Position numbers and translations under genes: made by a program
Notes under the pieces: model-generated
Seen by the model: the letters and a program-made list of their open reading frames with translations, nothing else
Databases searched by the model: none
What the model was told of the DNA's origin: nothing
Assembly: GCA_000435635.1 (NCBI GenBank)
Contig: FR882100.1
Coordinates: forward strand, 1-19,818
Source of the DNA: Prevotella sp. CAG:1320
GTDB lineage: Bacteria > Bacteroidota > Bacteroidia > Bacteroidales > Bacteroidaceae
Direction of reading: 5' to 3'
DNA length: 19,818 nucleotides
Shown here: piece by piece, positions 1-7,469 of the stretch
How positions within the stretch are numbered: the stretch's first letter is position 1
Layout of the letters: each line of letters starts with the position of its first letter

Positions 1-91
1 ATCCCCACTAAATTTCTACTGAGCCTCTTACAAGGCTCAACTATCCACTATTGACAGCATTGCCAATACGAACGCGACACTGTCCCTGGCC

Positions 92-1708
92 ATGCTTGAC
101 AGCCTGAAACCTCGCGTCACCAAAGCTTCCGAAGCCGATCGCAACCTCTACGCACTGATGAGAGTGAAGGCGGAAGACAAGGCTTTCATCACGCATACCA
201 CCGACACCCTCATGCTGCGGCTTGTCGACTATTACGAAACCGTCGGCGACAAGACCTTTCTGCCTACGGCTTATTACTACGCCGGCAGAGTATACAACGA
301 CATGAATGATGACACACGTGCCCTGCGATTCTTCCAAAAAACAGCGGAGATGATTGACAGCTGCTCGACACTATATGGACCATTATATTCACAAATGGGA
401 TATTTATTCCTGTATCAAGGAATTTACGATAAGGGGATTGAGGCGTTTTCCCGGGCATACAGGCAATATAAATGTGTCAGGAACAAGGTGGGAATAGCGG
501 CAGCTCTTTGCGGAATAGCATTCTGCCAACAACGCCAAGGCATGGAATTGGAGGCCTTAAGACATTTCAAACAAGCCATTGCATTAACACGTGAAGCCGG
601 AGACAAGTCATACGAGGCAGACATCATCGGACAGATAGCCAACTGCTATTACAACATGGGGAATCTCCAGACTGCATTGCATTACGCACGACAAGCGTTG
701 TCGGGCGTAGACGACACGAACGCAAGGGGCATTTACGCTATCGCCGCCGACATTTATGACAAAATAGGATATAAGGACACGGCTGCCATATTGAACGAGA
801 AACTGTTCAAGTTGGAGGATATCTACGCCAAACAAAGCGCCGGGAAATGGTTGGGACATTATTACTTGGATAAGGACGCCTCCAAAGCCGCGGCTTATAT
901 CGACCAATACAACCAGTATTCAGACTCTATACATACCATTATTCAGACCGAAAAAGTCGCGCAAATAGACGCGATGTATAATTATAGCCTTAGGGAAAAA
1001 GAAAACACGAGGCTCAAAGAAGAGGTGATGAAAGACCGACTAGTACTATTGACAACTTCTATATTAGTGGTCGCGATCATACTTTCATTTATCAGTTTTG
1101 TATTGTATGCTAAGAAAAAGAGGCAAACAGAACAGGTAAAACACGAAAATGAAAAACGCTTCTTCACTTCTCTTTATGAGCAAAGCAATGCGTTCATAGA
1201 AGAGAATAACAGGAAAATAGCGGAGTTGGAACGACAACTCACCATGTCAACAAGCAAAAACGAAAGCCTTGTTTCTGACTTGAAAGCGAAACAAGAATTG
1301 CTGAATAACATTAACAAGGTGGCGGAAATCAAAGCGGAGAACAGGAAATTGGCAGAAACCGGACTTGAAAATTCCGACATTTGCAAAAAGACAATCGCGA
1401 TGCTTAATGATAAAACGATAAGTGATTTCAGGAAAAAGCTATCGGCAAAAGATTGGCTTGTATTGGACACGGAAGTAAACGACCGCTATCCCGGATTCAA
1501 AGAACGCATCTTGGAGTTGTGTAAAATAAGCGAACTTGAATACCATGTCTGTCTTTTGTTGAAAATCAATATTTCGCCTAAAAACATCTCCATTCTGACT
1601 TCCAGAACCAAGAGTTCAATATCAGCCATACGTAAAAGGCTATATCTTAAGGTTTTCGGGAAAGAAGAGACCCCAGAGAAATGGGATGAATATATCCGCT
1701 CATTGTGA
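92..1708 (+). CDS. TPR-repeat membrane regulator with C-terminal HTH, 5' end incomplete
   Basis: Likely a membrane-bound regulator of the kind common in Bacteroidales: tetratricopeptide repeats outside the membrane, one transmembrane helix, a coiled coil and a DNA-binding tail. TPR-like helical pairs fill about residues 55-230 (for example YYYAGRVYNDMND and IANCYYNMGN). A hydrophobic helix lies at about 317-340, followed by KKKR and a charged coiled coil to about 420. Residues about 480-538 resemble the LuxR-like HTH of this family (ISPKNISILTSRTKSSISAI, then WDEYIRSL). No signal peptide follows the first Met, although the topology needs one. The frame stays open upstream to base 23 and meets TGA at 20-22, so the true start lies upstream, the gene is frameshifted, or the window edge cuts it. 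The barrel gene follows after 173 bp and may be its target. No known ligand. Confidence 0.8.
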   Translation: MLDSLKPRVTKASEADRNLYALMRVKAEDKAFITHTTDTLMLRLVDYYETVGDKTFLPTAYYYAGRVYNDMNDDTRALRFFQKTAEMIDSCSTLYGPLYSQMGYLFLYQGIYDKGIEAFSRAYRQYKCVRNKVGIAAALCGIAFCQQRQGMELEALRHFKQAIALTREAGDKSYEADIIGQIANCYYNMGNLQTALHYARQALSGVDDTNARGIYAIAADIYDKIGYKDTAAILNEKLFKLEDIYAKQSAGKWLGHYYLDKDASKAAAYIDQYNQYSDSIHTIIQTEKVAQIDAMYNYSLREKENTRLKEEVMKDRLVLLTTSILVVAIILSFISFVLYAKKKRQTEQVKHENEKRFFTSLYEQSNAFIEENNRKIAELERQLTMSTSKNESLVSDLKAKQELLNNINKVAEIKAENRKLAETGLENSDICKKTIAMLNDKTISDFRKKLSAKDWLVLDTEVNDRYPGFKERILELCKISELEYHVCLLLKINISPKNISILTSRTKSSISAIRKRLYLKVFGKEETPEKWDEYIRSL

Positions 1709-1750
1709 GTTACTTACACTATTAGCTAAACTGACATGTAAACCCCGCGA

Positions 1751-1826
1751 TTGATTTTGAACTGTTTTGTAAACCTCAAATTCCTGCTATTATCTATTTT
1801 TGATTTAACTTTGCCTTCAAAATCAA
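1751..1826. repeat. 11-bp inverted repeats flanking a promoter
   Basis: TTGATTTTGAA at 1751-1761 is the exact reverse complement of TTCAAAATCAA at 1816-1826. The 54 bp between them (1762-1815) contain the only TAnnTTTG box of this gap, at 1806-1813. The layout is that of a small invertible promoter, or of a paired operator that could loop. No recombinase gene is present in the window. Confidence 0.6.
1806..1813 (+). promoter_or_regulatory. Putative -7 box of the outer-membrane barrel gene
   Basis: TAACTTTG matches the Bacteroidetes sigma-ABfr -7 consensus TAnnTTTG. No clear TTTG -33 element is seen about 20 bp upstream. Transcription would begin near 1820, leaving a leader of about 60 nt before the ATG at 1882. 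The downstream arm of the inverted repeat covers the predicted start point. Confidence 0.5.
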
Positions 1827-1881
1827 ACCACGAAGTATAGAAACTACATAATATATCTACATATAAAACAATTATCATCTT

Positions 1882-4023
1882 ATGGGAAAACATACCATCA
1901 TCATATTCATGTCTTTGTTGGTGCTTTCCACCGAGGCTTTGGCCCAGGAAACGAAAGACAAGCAAGTATCTGACTCCGTAGACTTGCAAGAAGTTCTCGT
2001 CAGCGAGAAACTGATCACGCGGAAGCCAGGACGCTACATCGTGGATGCCGTGCGACTGAGGAAAGGCAAGACCAACCTGCTGGACTTGCTCAGCAACATA
2101 CCCGGAATCATCACGACAAATGACAATATACAGATACAGGGGCGCGACGGAGTGCGCGTGATGTTTAACGGACGCATGAAGAAATTGCCCGCGGACGAGT
2201 TGGTCAACATGTTGAAAGCACAACGTGCCTCAAACGTGGTGAAGGTGGAAGTGATTACCTCTCCGGGAGCGAAATATGACGCCGGAGGGGATTACGGCAT
2301 ACTCAACATCATCACGGAGCGCGGCAATGACTATGTGGGAGGAGAGATAGGCGACGACGTGACGTACGGGAAGAAGTGGAAAAACGACTCCCGCCTGAAC
2401 CTGAACTACAAACAAGGACGTGTCACGGCCAGCCTGAATGCCGGTTGGACCTATGGCGAGGATGCCTTCACGGAGCGCAACACGTGCTACTTCACGGACA
2501 TGACAAGAGTGAGCCACAGCGACTTGAGGTGGCACGACAACAACTACAACCTGACCGGCTCGATAGACATCATGCTCGACTCGCTATCCACCCTGGGCGT
2601 GGAGGCTTACTACTTTGATAATCACAGGCGCTACCCCACGCTTGGCTTCGAGGAGACTTATTCTCCCGCGGGCGAGATGACACTGCACAGCCTGTCGCCA
2701 TCGCTTCAACTGCGCGACGGCAGCAACGCAGATGTCAGCTTCTATATAGACCGCAACTGGAACGAGGACCACAAGCTATCGTTCATGATGGACCTGTTCA
2801 GGTTCAAGAACGACAAAGACTATGATTTCAACTCCTATTATTATAAAGGCAGCACGCCGATTGACAGCACGGACTACGTAAGCAACAACGCCGGCGCACA
2901 CCTCAAGGGACTAAGCTTCACCCTTGACTATTCGGCCATGCTGCCCTGGAAGATAAACCTGGAAGCGGGCTTGAAAGCATCGCTGACAGAAACGGACAAC
3001 CTGTCACACTACGAGCTGTCGAGCCTGCCCACGCAGGATGACGACTTCACTTATACGGAAAACATCTATGCGGGATACCTGACACTGAGCAAGGCTTTGG
3101 GCAGCTTCGACTTCGTGTTGGGCGGCAGATATGAGTATACGCACACGAAGTCTGAAAGCAAAGACGGCACCAACTCCACCGACAACTACGGCCGGTTTTT
3201 CCCTTACATACACGTGATGTACAAGACGAAAAACGGTTCTTCGTTTGACTTGGGATTCAACAGCAGCATCAAGCGGCCGGGCATACAGGTGGTAAATCCC
3301 TTCAGGACATACGTGAGCGCCAACTCCATCGCGCAAGGCAATCCCACGATAAAGCCCAATCCATGGTTTAACATCAGGCTCACCAGCAACATCGTGCTGT
3401 GTGAAGGTCTCGAACTTGGCAATGAGATTACATTCGCGAGGGAGTTTGACGACATCGCCCAAATCACCGAGATGGATGGCGTAAACGGCATCTCTATCAC
3501 GCAATGGCAAAACGCGCATGACCTGACATGGTATGGCCTTGACCTGAGCCTTTACTATTACGGGCTGTCATGGCTAAGGGCATACCTGTTGGGAGACATC
3601 GGTTACCAGGAGACTTCGGCCAACAGCCGCTACAGCCTGCCTCGCGAATACGGGGTATCAACATTTGCCATGGCCGACTTGCGGTTCTTCTTCGACAAGC
3701 GGCACACCTTCACAGGTTACCTGACAGCCACATACACCGGGCGAGACAAGACGGTCAATGGCACGCTGGAAGACCGTTTCGCCATGAACTGCGGCCTGAA
3801 CTGCTCACTGTTGAAAAACAAACTGAACTTAAAACTCTGCGCGGACAACATCCTCGCCAGCGACGTAAGGGGCGTAAGCCTTTCAAACGACGGCATGTAT
3901 ATGCGTTTCCGCAACAGCTACTCACCGCTGTCGATTACCTTTGGGTTGTCATACACTTTCGGCAAAGACATCAGGGTGAAGCAAAAGAACCACAGCAACA
4001 ACGACATCCGACGCAGGTTCTGA
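1882..4023 (+). CDS. Outer-membrane beta-barrel protein, TonB-dependent-receptor-like (OMP_b-brl_3 type)
   Basis: Predicted outer-membrane protein of 713 residues. A signal peptide is clear (hydrophobic core, then ALA before QETKD, cleavage near residue 22). Residues about 30-125 form a plug-like domain with the family motifs LLDLLSNIPGI, IQIQGRDGVRVMFNGR and VEVITSPGAKYDAGG. The rest is alternating aromatic/polar strands typical of a 22-strand barrel of the PF14905 type. The N-terminal carboxypeptidase-regulatory-like sandwich found in many relatives is absent, so the protein is shorter than those. No SusD partner follows, so this is not a standard glycan-uptake locus. The adjacent TPR/HTH gene is a plausible regulator, and its promoter is flanked by inverted repeats. 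The substrate cannot be told from sequence. Confidence 0.85.
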   Translation: MGKHTIIIFMSLLVLSTEALAQETKDKQVSDSVDLQEVLVSEKLITRKPGRYIVDAVRLRKGKTNLLDLLSNIPGIITTNDNIQIQGRDGVRVMFNGRMKKLPADELVNMLKAQRASNVVKVEVITSPGAKYDAGGDYGILNIITERGNDYVGGEIGDDVTYGKKWKNDSRLNLNYKQGRVTASLNAGWTYGEDAFTERNTCYFTDMTRVSHSDLRWHDNNYNLTGSIDIMLDSLSTLGVEAYYFDNHRRYPTLGFEETYSPAGEMTLHSLSPSLQLRDGSNADVSFYIDRNWNEDHKLSFMMDLFRFKNDKDYDFNSYYYKGSTPIDSTDYVSNNAGAHLKGLSFTLDYSAMLPWKINLEAGLKASLTETDNLSHYELSSLPTQDDDFTYTENIYAGYLTLSKALGSFDFVLGGRYEYTHTKSESKDGTNSTDNYGRFFPYIHVMYKTKNGSSFDLGFNSSIKRPGIQVVNPFRTYVSANSIAQGNPTIKPNPWFNIRLTSNIVLCEGLELGNEITFAREFDDIAQITEMDGVNGISITQWQNAHDLTWYGLDLSLYYYGLSWLRAYLLGDIGYQETSANSRYSLPREYGVSTFAMADLRFFFDKRHTFTGYLTATYTGRDKTVNGTLEDRFAMNCGLNCSLLKNKLNLKLCADNILASDVRGVSLSNDGMYMRFRNSYSPLSITFGLSYTFGKDIRVKQKNHSNNDIRRRF

Positions 4024-4400
4024 CAGGCGCAAGGCTTTCCCCGACTCGCTATAGCCTGCCATGCGCGGGCGGGCAAACCGCGGGAAGCCCCTTCCTTGGC
4101 ACGCGAGGGCGACGAATCTTCCCTTCGTCACGCGAGTCCGGGACAAGAAATGCATAATCGAATTGGAGGTATTGCCCCACTAAAGGACATACTAAGCCGA
4201 CCTTCCCGCTTGCGCCCCCTGCCCTACCAGGCATAGCGGGCGGGAATGACAGCCTGCCGGCCTCCGGGCATATAGCTTCGTTTCCCGCAAGATTAATAAT
4301 CTTACAAAACTCCCACCTATCTTCGTTGGCCGCCTTGCGCACTTTCGCTTGCCGCGACAACAGGCTTTCCGATCGCGACAGGACGTGCCGGCAGCGCATC
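4024..4400. other. GC-rich, hairpin-rich non-coding element in a convergent gap
   Basis: No credible gene is seen in this stretch. It holds many short inverted and direct repeats: GACGAA/TTCGTC (4111-4116 with 4124-4129), a direct repeat CACGCGAG at 4100-4107 and 4129-4136, a nested hairpin around CCCGCT...TGCC...GGCA...AGCGGG in roughly 4205-4245, and the 15-bp palindrome AAGATTAATAATCTT at 4289-4303. Two diverged versions of a GCGGGCGGG-containing block occur, near 4060-4075 and 4235-4250. It could be a dispersed intergenic repeat, a structured RNA or the 3' region of the barrel transcript. The function is unknown. Confidence 0.4.
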
Positions 4401-4440
4401 TTCACATAAGTTGTTTTGGAACCTTTCATACATGGTTTTC

Positions 4441-4565
4441 AAAACAAGTTATTTCGCGTCACAAAATAAGTTATTTTCCTCAGCAAAATAACTTATTTTC
4501 CCAAGCAAAATAACTTATTTCGCGAAGGAAATCAAGTTGTTTTCCCCGGCAAAACAAGTTGTTTT
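4441..4565. repeat. Six-unit array of 15-bp palindromes, exact 22-bp period
   Basis: Units start at 4441, 4463, 4485, 4507, 4529 and 4551, exactly 22 bp apart. Each is a version of AAAAYAASTTRTTTT, a 7-bp inverted repeat around one central G or C. The 7-bp spacers differ and are mostly GC-rich (GCGTCAC, CCTCAGC, CCCAAGC, GCGAAGG, CCCCGGC). A lone partial unit out of phase ends near 4417 (AAGTTGTTTT at 4408-4417). The array lies between the converging barrel gene and lpxB. It resembles neither CRISPR nor a normal terminator; a row of dimer-binding sites on one face of the helix is possible. Confidence 0.85.
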
Positions 4566-4668
4566 GGAAACTGCTTCAAAAACAGAGGCCTGACTCGGTA
4601 AATCATTCAGCCCTTGCACCGCGGCTTCTTTCACCGATTTCCTTTCCTGCCGGGCCATCGCTTACGGC

Positions 4669-5811
4669 TCACCTGTCACGCAACAAGCCTACCATGATAT
4701 GGGCGGCCCGCACCGGAGCGCACATGTCGCCCAACTTGGCTTTCACCTCCCGGTAAGCTTCCAGCATGGCATCACGCCCCTCCCCACCCGGCAATACGCG
4801 GTGGAGTTCCGTAGCGATGTCATCCACGGTAAACTTGTCGGCCAGCATCTCGGGCACGATTTCCTTGTCGGCTATCAGGTTGACCAGCGAAATGTAACGC
4901 ACTTGAATAATATGGTCGAAGGCGAAACGTATTAACTTGGGCAACGGAGTCTCGTAGCATACCACCTGAGGTACGTCGAAAAGGGCCGTCTCCAGAGTAG
5001 CCGTGCCACTGGTAACCAAGGCCGCCGCGGAATGGGCAAGCAGAGGATAAGTCTTGTTTCTCACCAACGTGACAGGCTTGCCACTGATAAACTTCTCATA
5101 ATAAGCGTCGTCGATGGCCGGGGCGCCCGCCACGGCCAGCTGATAGTCCTCAAAACGCTCGGCGGCCTCTATCATGGCGGGCAAGTTGTCTTTTATCTCT
5201 TGCTTCCGGCTGCCTGCCAAGAGCGCAATAATCGGCCGGTCGGGTTCCAATCCGTTCCCGGCACAGAAGTCCTCATAGCCTTCGCGGTAGTTTTCCTTAA
5301 ACTCCGCCACCTCCTGCACCGTGGGATTGCCCACGTAATGGATGGGGTATTTATGCTTATCCTGATAGAAAGGCACCTCGAAAGGCAAGATGGAGAACAT
5401 CTCCCGCACGTCTCGCTTGATGGATTTCACGCGCCATTCTTTCCAAGCCCATACCTTGGGGGAGATATAGTAATAAACGGGGATGCCGGTATGCTTCTTC
5501 GCGTACTTCGCGATACTGAGGTTGAAGCCGGGATAATCCACCAATACCACCACGTCGGGACGCCACGCCGCTATGTCTTTCTTGCACATGGCCATGTTGC
5601 GGAAGATGGTGGGCAAATGCAAAAGCACAGGCACGAAGCCCATGTAGGCCAACTCCTTATAGTGCTTTACCCTGGTGCCGCCCTCGGCGCTCATCAGGTC
5701 TCCACCCAGGAAACGGAACTCCGCCTCGGGGTCTTCCGCCTTCAGGGCACTCATCAAGTGGCTGGCATGCAGGTCGCCACTGGCCTCTCCTACGATGATG
5801 TAATACTTCAT
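4669..5811 (-). CDS. lpxB: Lipid-A-disaccharide synthase
   Basis: Joins UDP-2,3-diacylglucosamine and lipid X to give the lipid A disaccharide at the inner face of the cytoplasmic membrane (GT19 family). The protein has 380 residues, the usual length. Family motifs are present in order: GEASGDLHASHLM at residues 7-19, VLVDYPGFNL, YYISPKVWAWK, LLAGSRKQEI and VTSGTATLE. The start at 5811 is chosen because MKYYIIVGEASGD is the conserved N-terminus; the frame is open further upstream, but that part only shadows surE. The ATG overlaps the surE stop as ATGA, so the two are probably translationally coupled. No intrinsic terminator is obvious downstream; the palindrome array begins about 100 bp past the stop. 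Confidence 0.96.
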   Translation of the reverse strand: MKYYIIVGEASGDLHASHLMSALKAEDPEAEFRFLGGDLMSAEGGTRVKHYKELAYMGFVPVLLHLPTIFRNMAMCKKDIAAWRPDVVVLVDYPGFNLSIAKYAKKHTGIPVYYYISPKVWAWKEWRVKSIKRDVREMFSILPFEVPFYQDKHKYPIHYVGNPTVQEVAEFKENYREGYEDFCAGNGLEPDRPIIALLAGSRKQEIKDNLPAMIEAAERFEDYQLAVAGAPAIDDAYYEKFISGKPVTLVRNKTYPLLAHSAAALVTSGTATLETALFDVPQVVCYETPLPKLIRFAFDHIIQVRYISLVNLIADKEIVPEMLADKFTVDDIATELHRVLPGGEGRDAMLEAYREVKAKLGDMCAPVRAAHIMVGLLRDR

Positions 5812-6587
5812 GACTGTTCCGGGTATTGGTGGCGCAAATAGTCTAGATAGCGATAGTCTGTCACGTCCATGGTGGTAGGCGTAATGGCGATATATCCGTG
5901 TCGCAACGCCCACTGGTCCGTGTCTTCCGCGTCAGGCTCGTCATTGCGGTATTTCCCTACCATCCAGAAGTAATCATATCCCCGGGGATGGCGTTCCTTC
6001 ACCACCTCGTTTACCCACTGTCCATAAGTCATGCGGCAAAACCTGATTCCCTTGAAGGGAGGATTGACCGGGAAATTCACGTTAAGGCAAGTGCCGCGGG
6101 GCAATCCCTTGTCCAACACCATCCGCACAATGGTCTTTATCCACTCCGACAGGGGATAGAGGTCGGCCTCCTCATCATAATTACAGCTGGAAAAGGCGAT
6201 GGAGGGGATATATTTCATGCAACCCTCCATGGCCACGCCCATGGTTCCGGAATAGTGGGTATTGACCGTGGAATTGTCTCCATGGTTGATACCGCCGAGA
6301 ATCAAGTCGGGCATACGCTCTTGGCAAAACTGGTCGATGGCCAACTTCACGCAGTCCACGGGCGTACCGTTACACGACCAGACCTCCACCTCGCCCATGT
6401 TCCTCCTGCGTTTCAGTCGCAAAGGCTCAGCCGCGGTAAACGCCGTGGCGAAACCGGAACGTGCCGACTCCGGGGCGCAAACCAGCAGGTCGGCTTCTTC
6501 CTTCAATATATTAACCAATGTCTTGATGCCGTTGGCGTGGTAACCATCGTCGTTGGAGATGAGTATCAGCGGTCTTTTGTTTTCCAT
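5808..6587 (-). CDS. surE: 5'/3'-nucleotidase SurE
   Basis: Metal-dependent nucleoside monophosphate phosphatase of the SurE family, 259 residues, close to the usual length. Visible features are the N-terminal ISNDDGYHANGI with metal-binding Asp13 and Asp14, the CAPESARSGFATAFT segment, CNGTPVDCVKLA, and LILGGINHGDN carrying the metal-binding Asn region followed by YSGTMGVAMEG. The start at 6587 (MENKRPLILISNDDG) is the family start; upstream codons in frame run into the divergent promoter region. It is the first gene of the surE-lpxB pair, and its stop overlaps the lpxB start by 4 bp. A match to the Bacteroidetes -7 box lies about 20 bp upstream, giving a very short leader. Confidence 0.95.
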   Translation of the reverse strand: MENKRPLILISNDDGYHANGIKTLVNILKEEADLLVCAPESARSGFATAFTAAEPLRLKRRRNMGEVEVWSCNGTPVDCVKLAIDQFCQERMPDLILGGINHGDNSTVNTHYSGTMGVAMEGCMKYIPSIAFSSCNYDEEADLYPLSEWIKTIVRMVLDKGLPRGTCLNVNFPVNPPFKGIRFCRMTYGQWVNEVVKERHPRGYDYFWMVGKYRNDEPDAEDTDQWALRHGYIAITPTTMDVTDYRYLDYLRHQYPEQS

Positions 6588-6607
6588 ATCATGAGGGTTA
6601 TTTGCGG

Positions 6608-6615
6608 CAAAAGTA
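6608..6615 (-). promoter_or_regulatory. Putative -7 box for surE-lpxB
   Basis: On the minus strand the sequence reads TACTTTTG, a full match to TAnnTTTG, 20 bp upstream of the surE ATG. The leader would be only about 15 nt. It lies 42 bp from the parA -7 box on the other strand, so the -33 regions of the two divergent promoters overlap. Confidence 0.55.
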
Positions 6616-6657
6616 CTAAAAAAAGGTTTAAAAGCAGAATATCTCACGTAAAATATG

Positions 6658-6665
6658 TATCTTTG
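6658..6665 (+). promoter_or_regulatory. Putative -7 box for the parAB operon
   Basis: TATCTTTG, followed by C, is a full match to the Bacteroidetes TAnnTTTG box. Initiation would fall near 6672, about 28 nt before the parA ATG at 6700. No good TTTG -33 element is seen at the expected distance. The box argues that the upstream ATG at 6655, which overlaps it, is not the parA start. Confidence 0.6.
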
Positions 6666-6699
6666 CACTCTAAAATTATTTGTCAGGAAGATTAAGGAA

Positions 6700-7464
6700 A
6701 TGGGAAAAATCATCGCATTAGCCAACCAAAAAGGCGGTGTGGGCAAGACCACTACCACCATCAACCTCGCGGCGTCACTCGCCACGCTGGAAAAAACAGT
6801 GCTCGTGGTAGACGCCGACCCCCAAGCCAACGCTTCCAGTGGACTCGGCGTGGACATCAAGGAGGTGGATTGCTCCATCTATGAATGCATTATAGACCAC
6901 GTAGACGTGCGCAACGCCATCTATACCACCGACATAGAAGGCCTTGACATTATCCCCAGCCACATAGACCTGGTGGGAGCCGAGATAGAAATGCTCAACC
7001 TGGACAACCGGGAGAAAGTGATACGCAACCTCTTGGAGCCCATCAAGAACGACTACGACTACATACTCATAGACTGTTCGCCTTCACTGGGACTTATCAC
7101 GGTCAACGCCTTGACGGCTGCCGACTCGGTCATCATCCCCGTGCAGTGCGAGTACTTTGCCCTGGAAGGCATCAGCAAGCTCCTCAACACCATCAAAATC
7201 ATCAAGAGCAAGCTCAACACGAAGCTGGAGATTGAGGGTTTCCTGCTCACGATGTATGACAGCCGCTTGCGCTTGGCCAACCAAATATATGACGAGGTGA
7301 AGCGCCACTTCCAGGAATTGGTGTTCAAAACCGTGATACAGCGAAACGTGAAACTGAGCGAAAGTCCCAGTCACGGCTTGCCCGTCATCCTCTATGACGC
7401 GGAATCCAACGGCGCCAAGAACCACTTGGCCCTGGCCAAGGAAATCATCAGCAAAAACGCGTAA
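6700..7464 (+). CDS. parA: Chromosome-partitioning ATPase ParA (Soj)
   Basis: DNA-binding P-loop ATPase that forms the gradient followed by ParB-parS complexes during chromosome segregation. The protein has 254 residues, typical of short chromosomal ParA/Soj proteins without an N-terminal HTH. The deviant Walker A motif KGGVGKTT is at residues 11-18, the Walker A' VLVVDADPQAN at about 33-43, and the Walker B-like YILIDCSPSLG at about 119-129. The start at 6700 puts the motif at its usual distance from Met; an upstream ATG at 6655 overlaps the promoter. parB begins 5 bp after the stop. Confidence 0.96.
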   Translation: MGKIIALANQKGGVGKTTTTINLAASLATLEKTVLVVDADPQANASSGLGVDIKEVDCSIYECIIDHVDVRNAIYTTDIEGLDIIPSHIDLVGAEIEMLNLDNREKVIRNLLEPIKNDYDYILIDCSPSLGLITVNALTAADSVIIPVQCEYFALEGISKLLNTIKIIKSKLNTKLEIEGFLLTMYDSRLRLANQIYDEVKRHFQELVFKTVIQRNVKLSESPSHGLPVILYDAESNGAKNHLALAKEIISKNA

Positions 7465-7469
7465 CCGCA

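Noticed and set aside
38..50. DnaA box-like CTATCCACT
   Set aside because: Two mismatches to TTATCCACA, a single copy, and within a coding frame.
584..600. parS-like site around ACACGTGAA
   Set aside because: Only the CACGTG core and a few bases match the parS consensus. Other CACGTG hits (for example near 3211, 14786 and 15811) are worse, and all lie inside genes.
4049..4429. 126-residue minus-strand ORF
   Set aside because: Its Arg/Pro/Gly-rich sequence shows no domain pattern, it spans the hairpin-rich element, and it has no promoter or clear start context. I treat it as a chance frame.
4441..4565. CRISPR array
   Set aside because: Repeats are only 15 bp and spacers 7 bp, far below CRISPR sizes, and there are no cas genes. 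The same holds for 13889-13991.
4565..4610. Terminator for lpxB at the CAGAGGCCTG sequence
   Set aside because: On the minus strand it is followed by TTTTT, but the stem is too short and lacks a proper loop.
5032..5841. 269-residue plus-strand ORF
   Set aside because: It is antisense to lpxB, which has clear motifs. Similar long shadows occur opposite surE (5898-6695), parB (7494-8387), pectinesterase (12889-13674) and EF-G2 (17338-18138).
5812..5913. Extended LpxB N-terminus
   Set aside because: The in-frame upstream part lies wholly inside surE, and the conserved protein starts at MKYYIIVGEASGD.
6588..6878. Extended SurE N-terminus
   Set aside because: It would run across both divergent promoter boxes and antisense to parA; the family starts at the Met at 6587.
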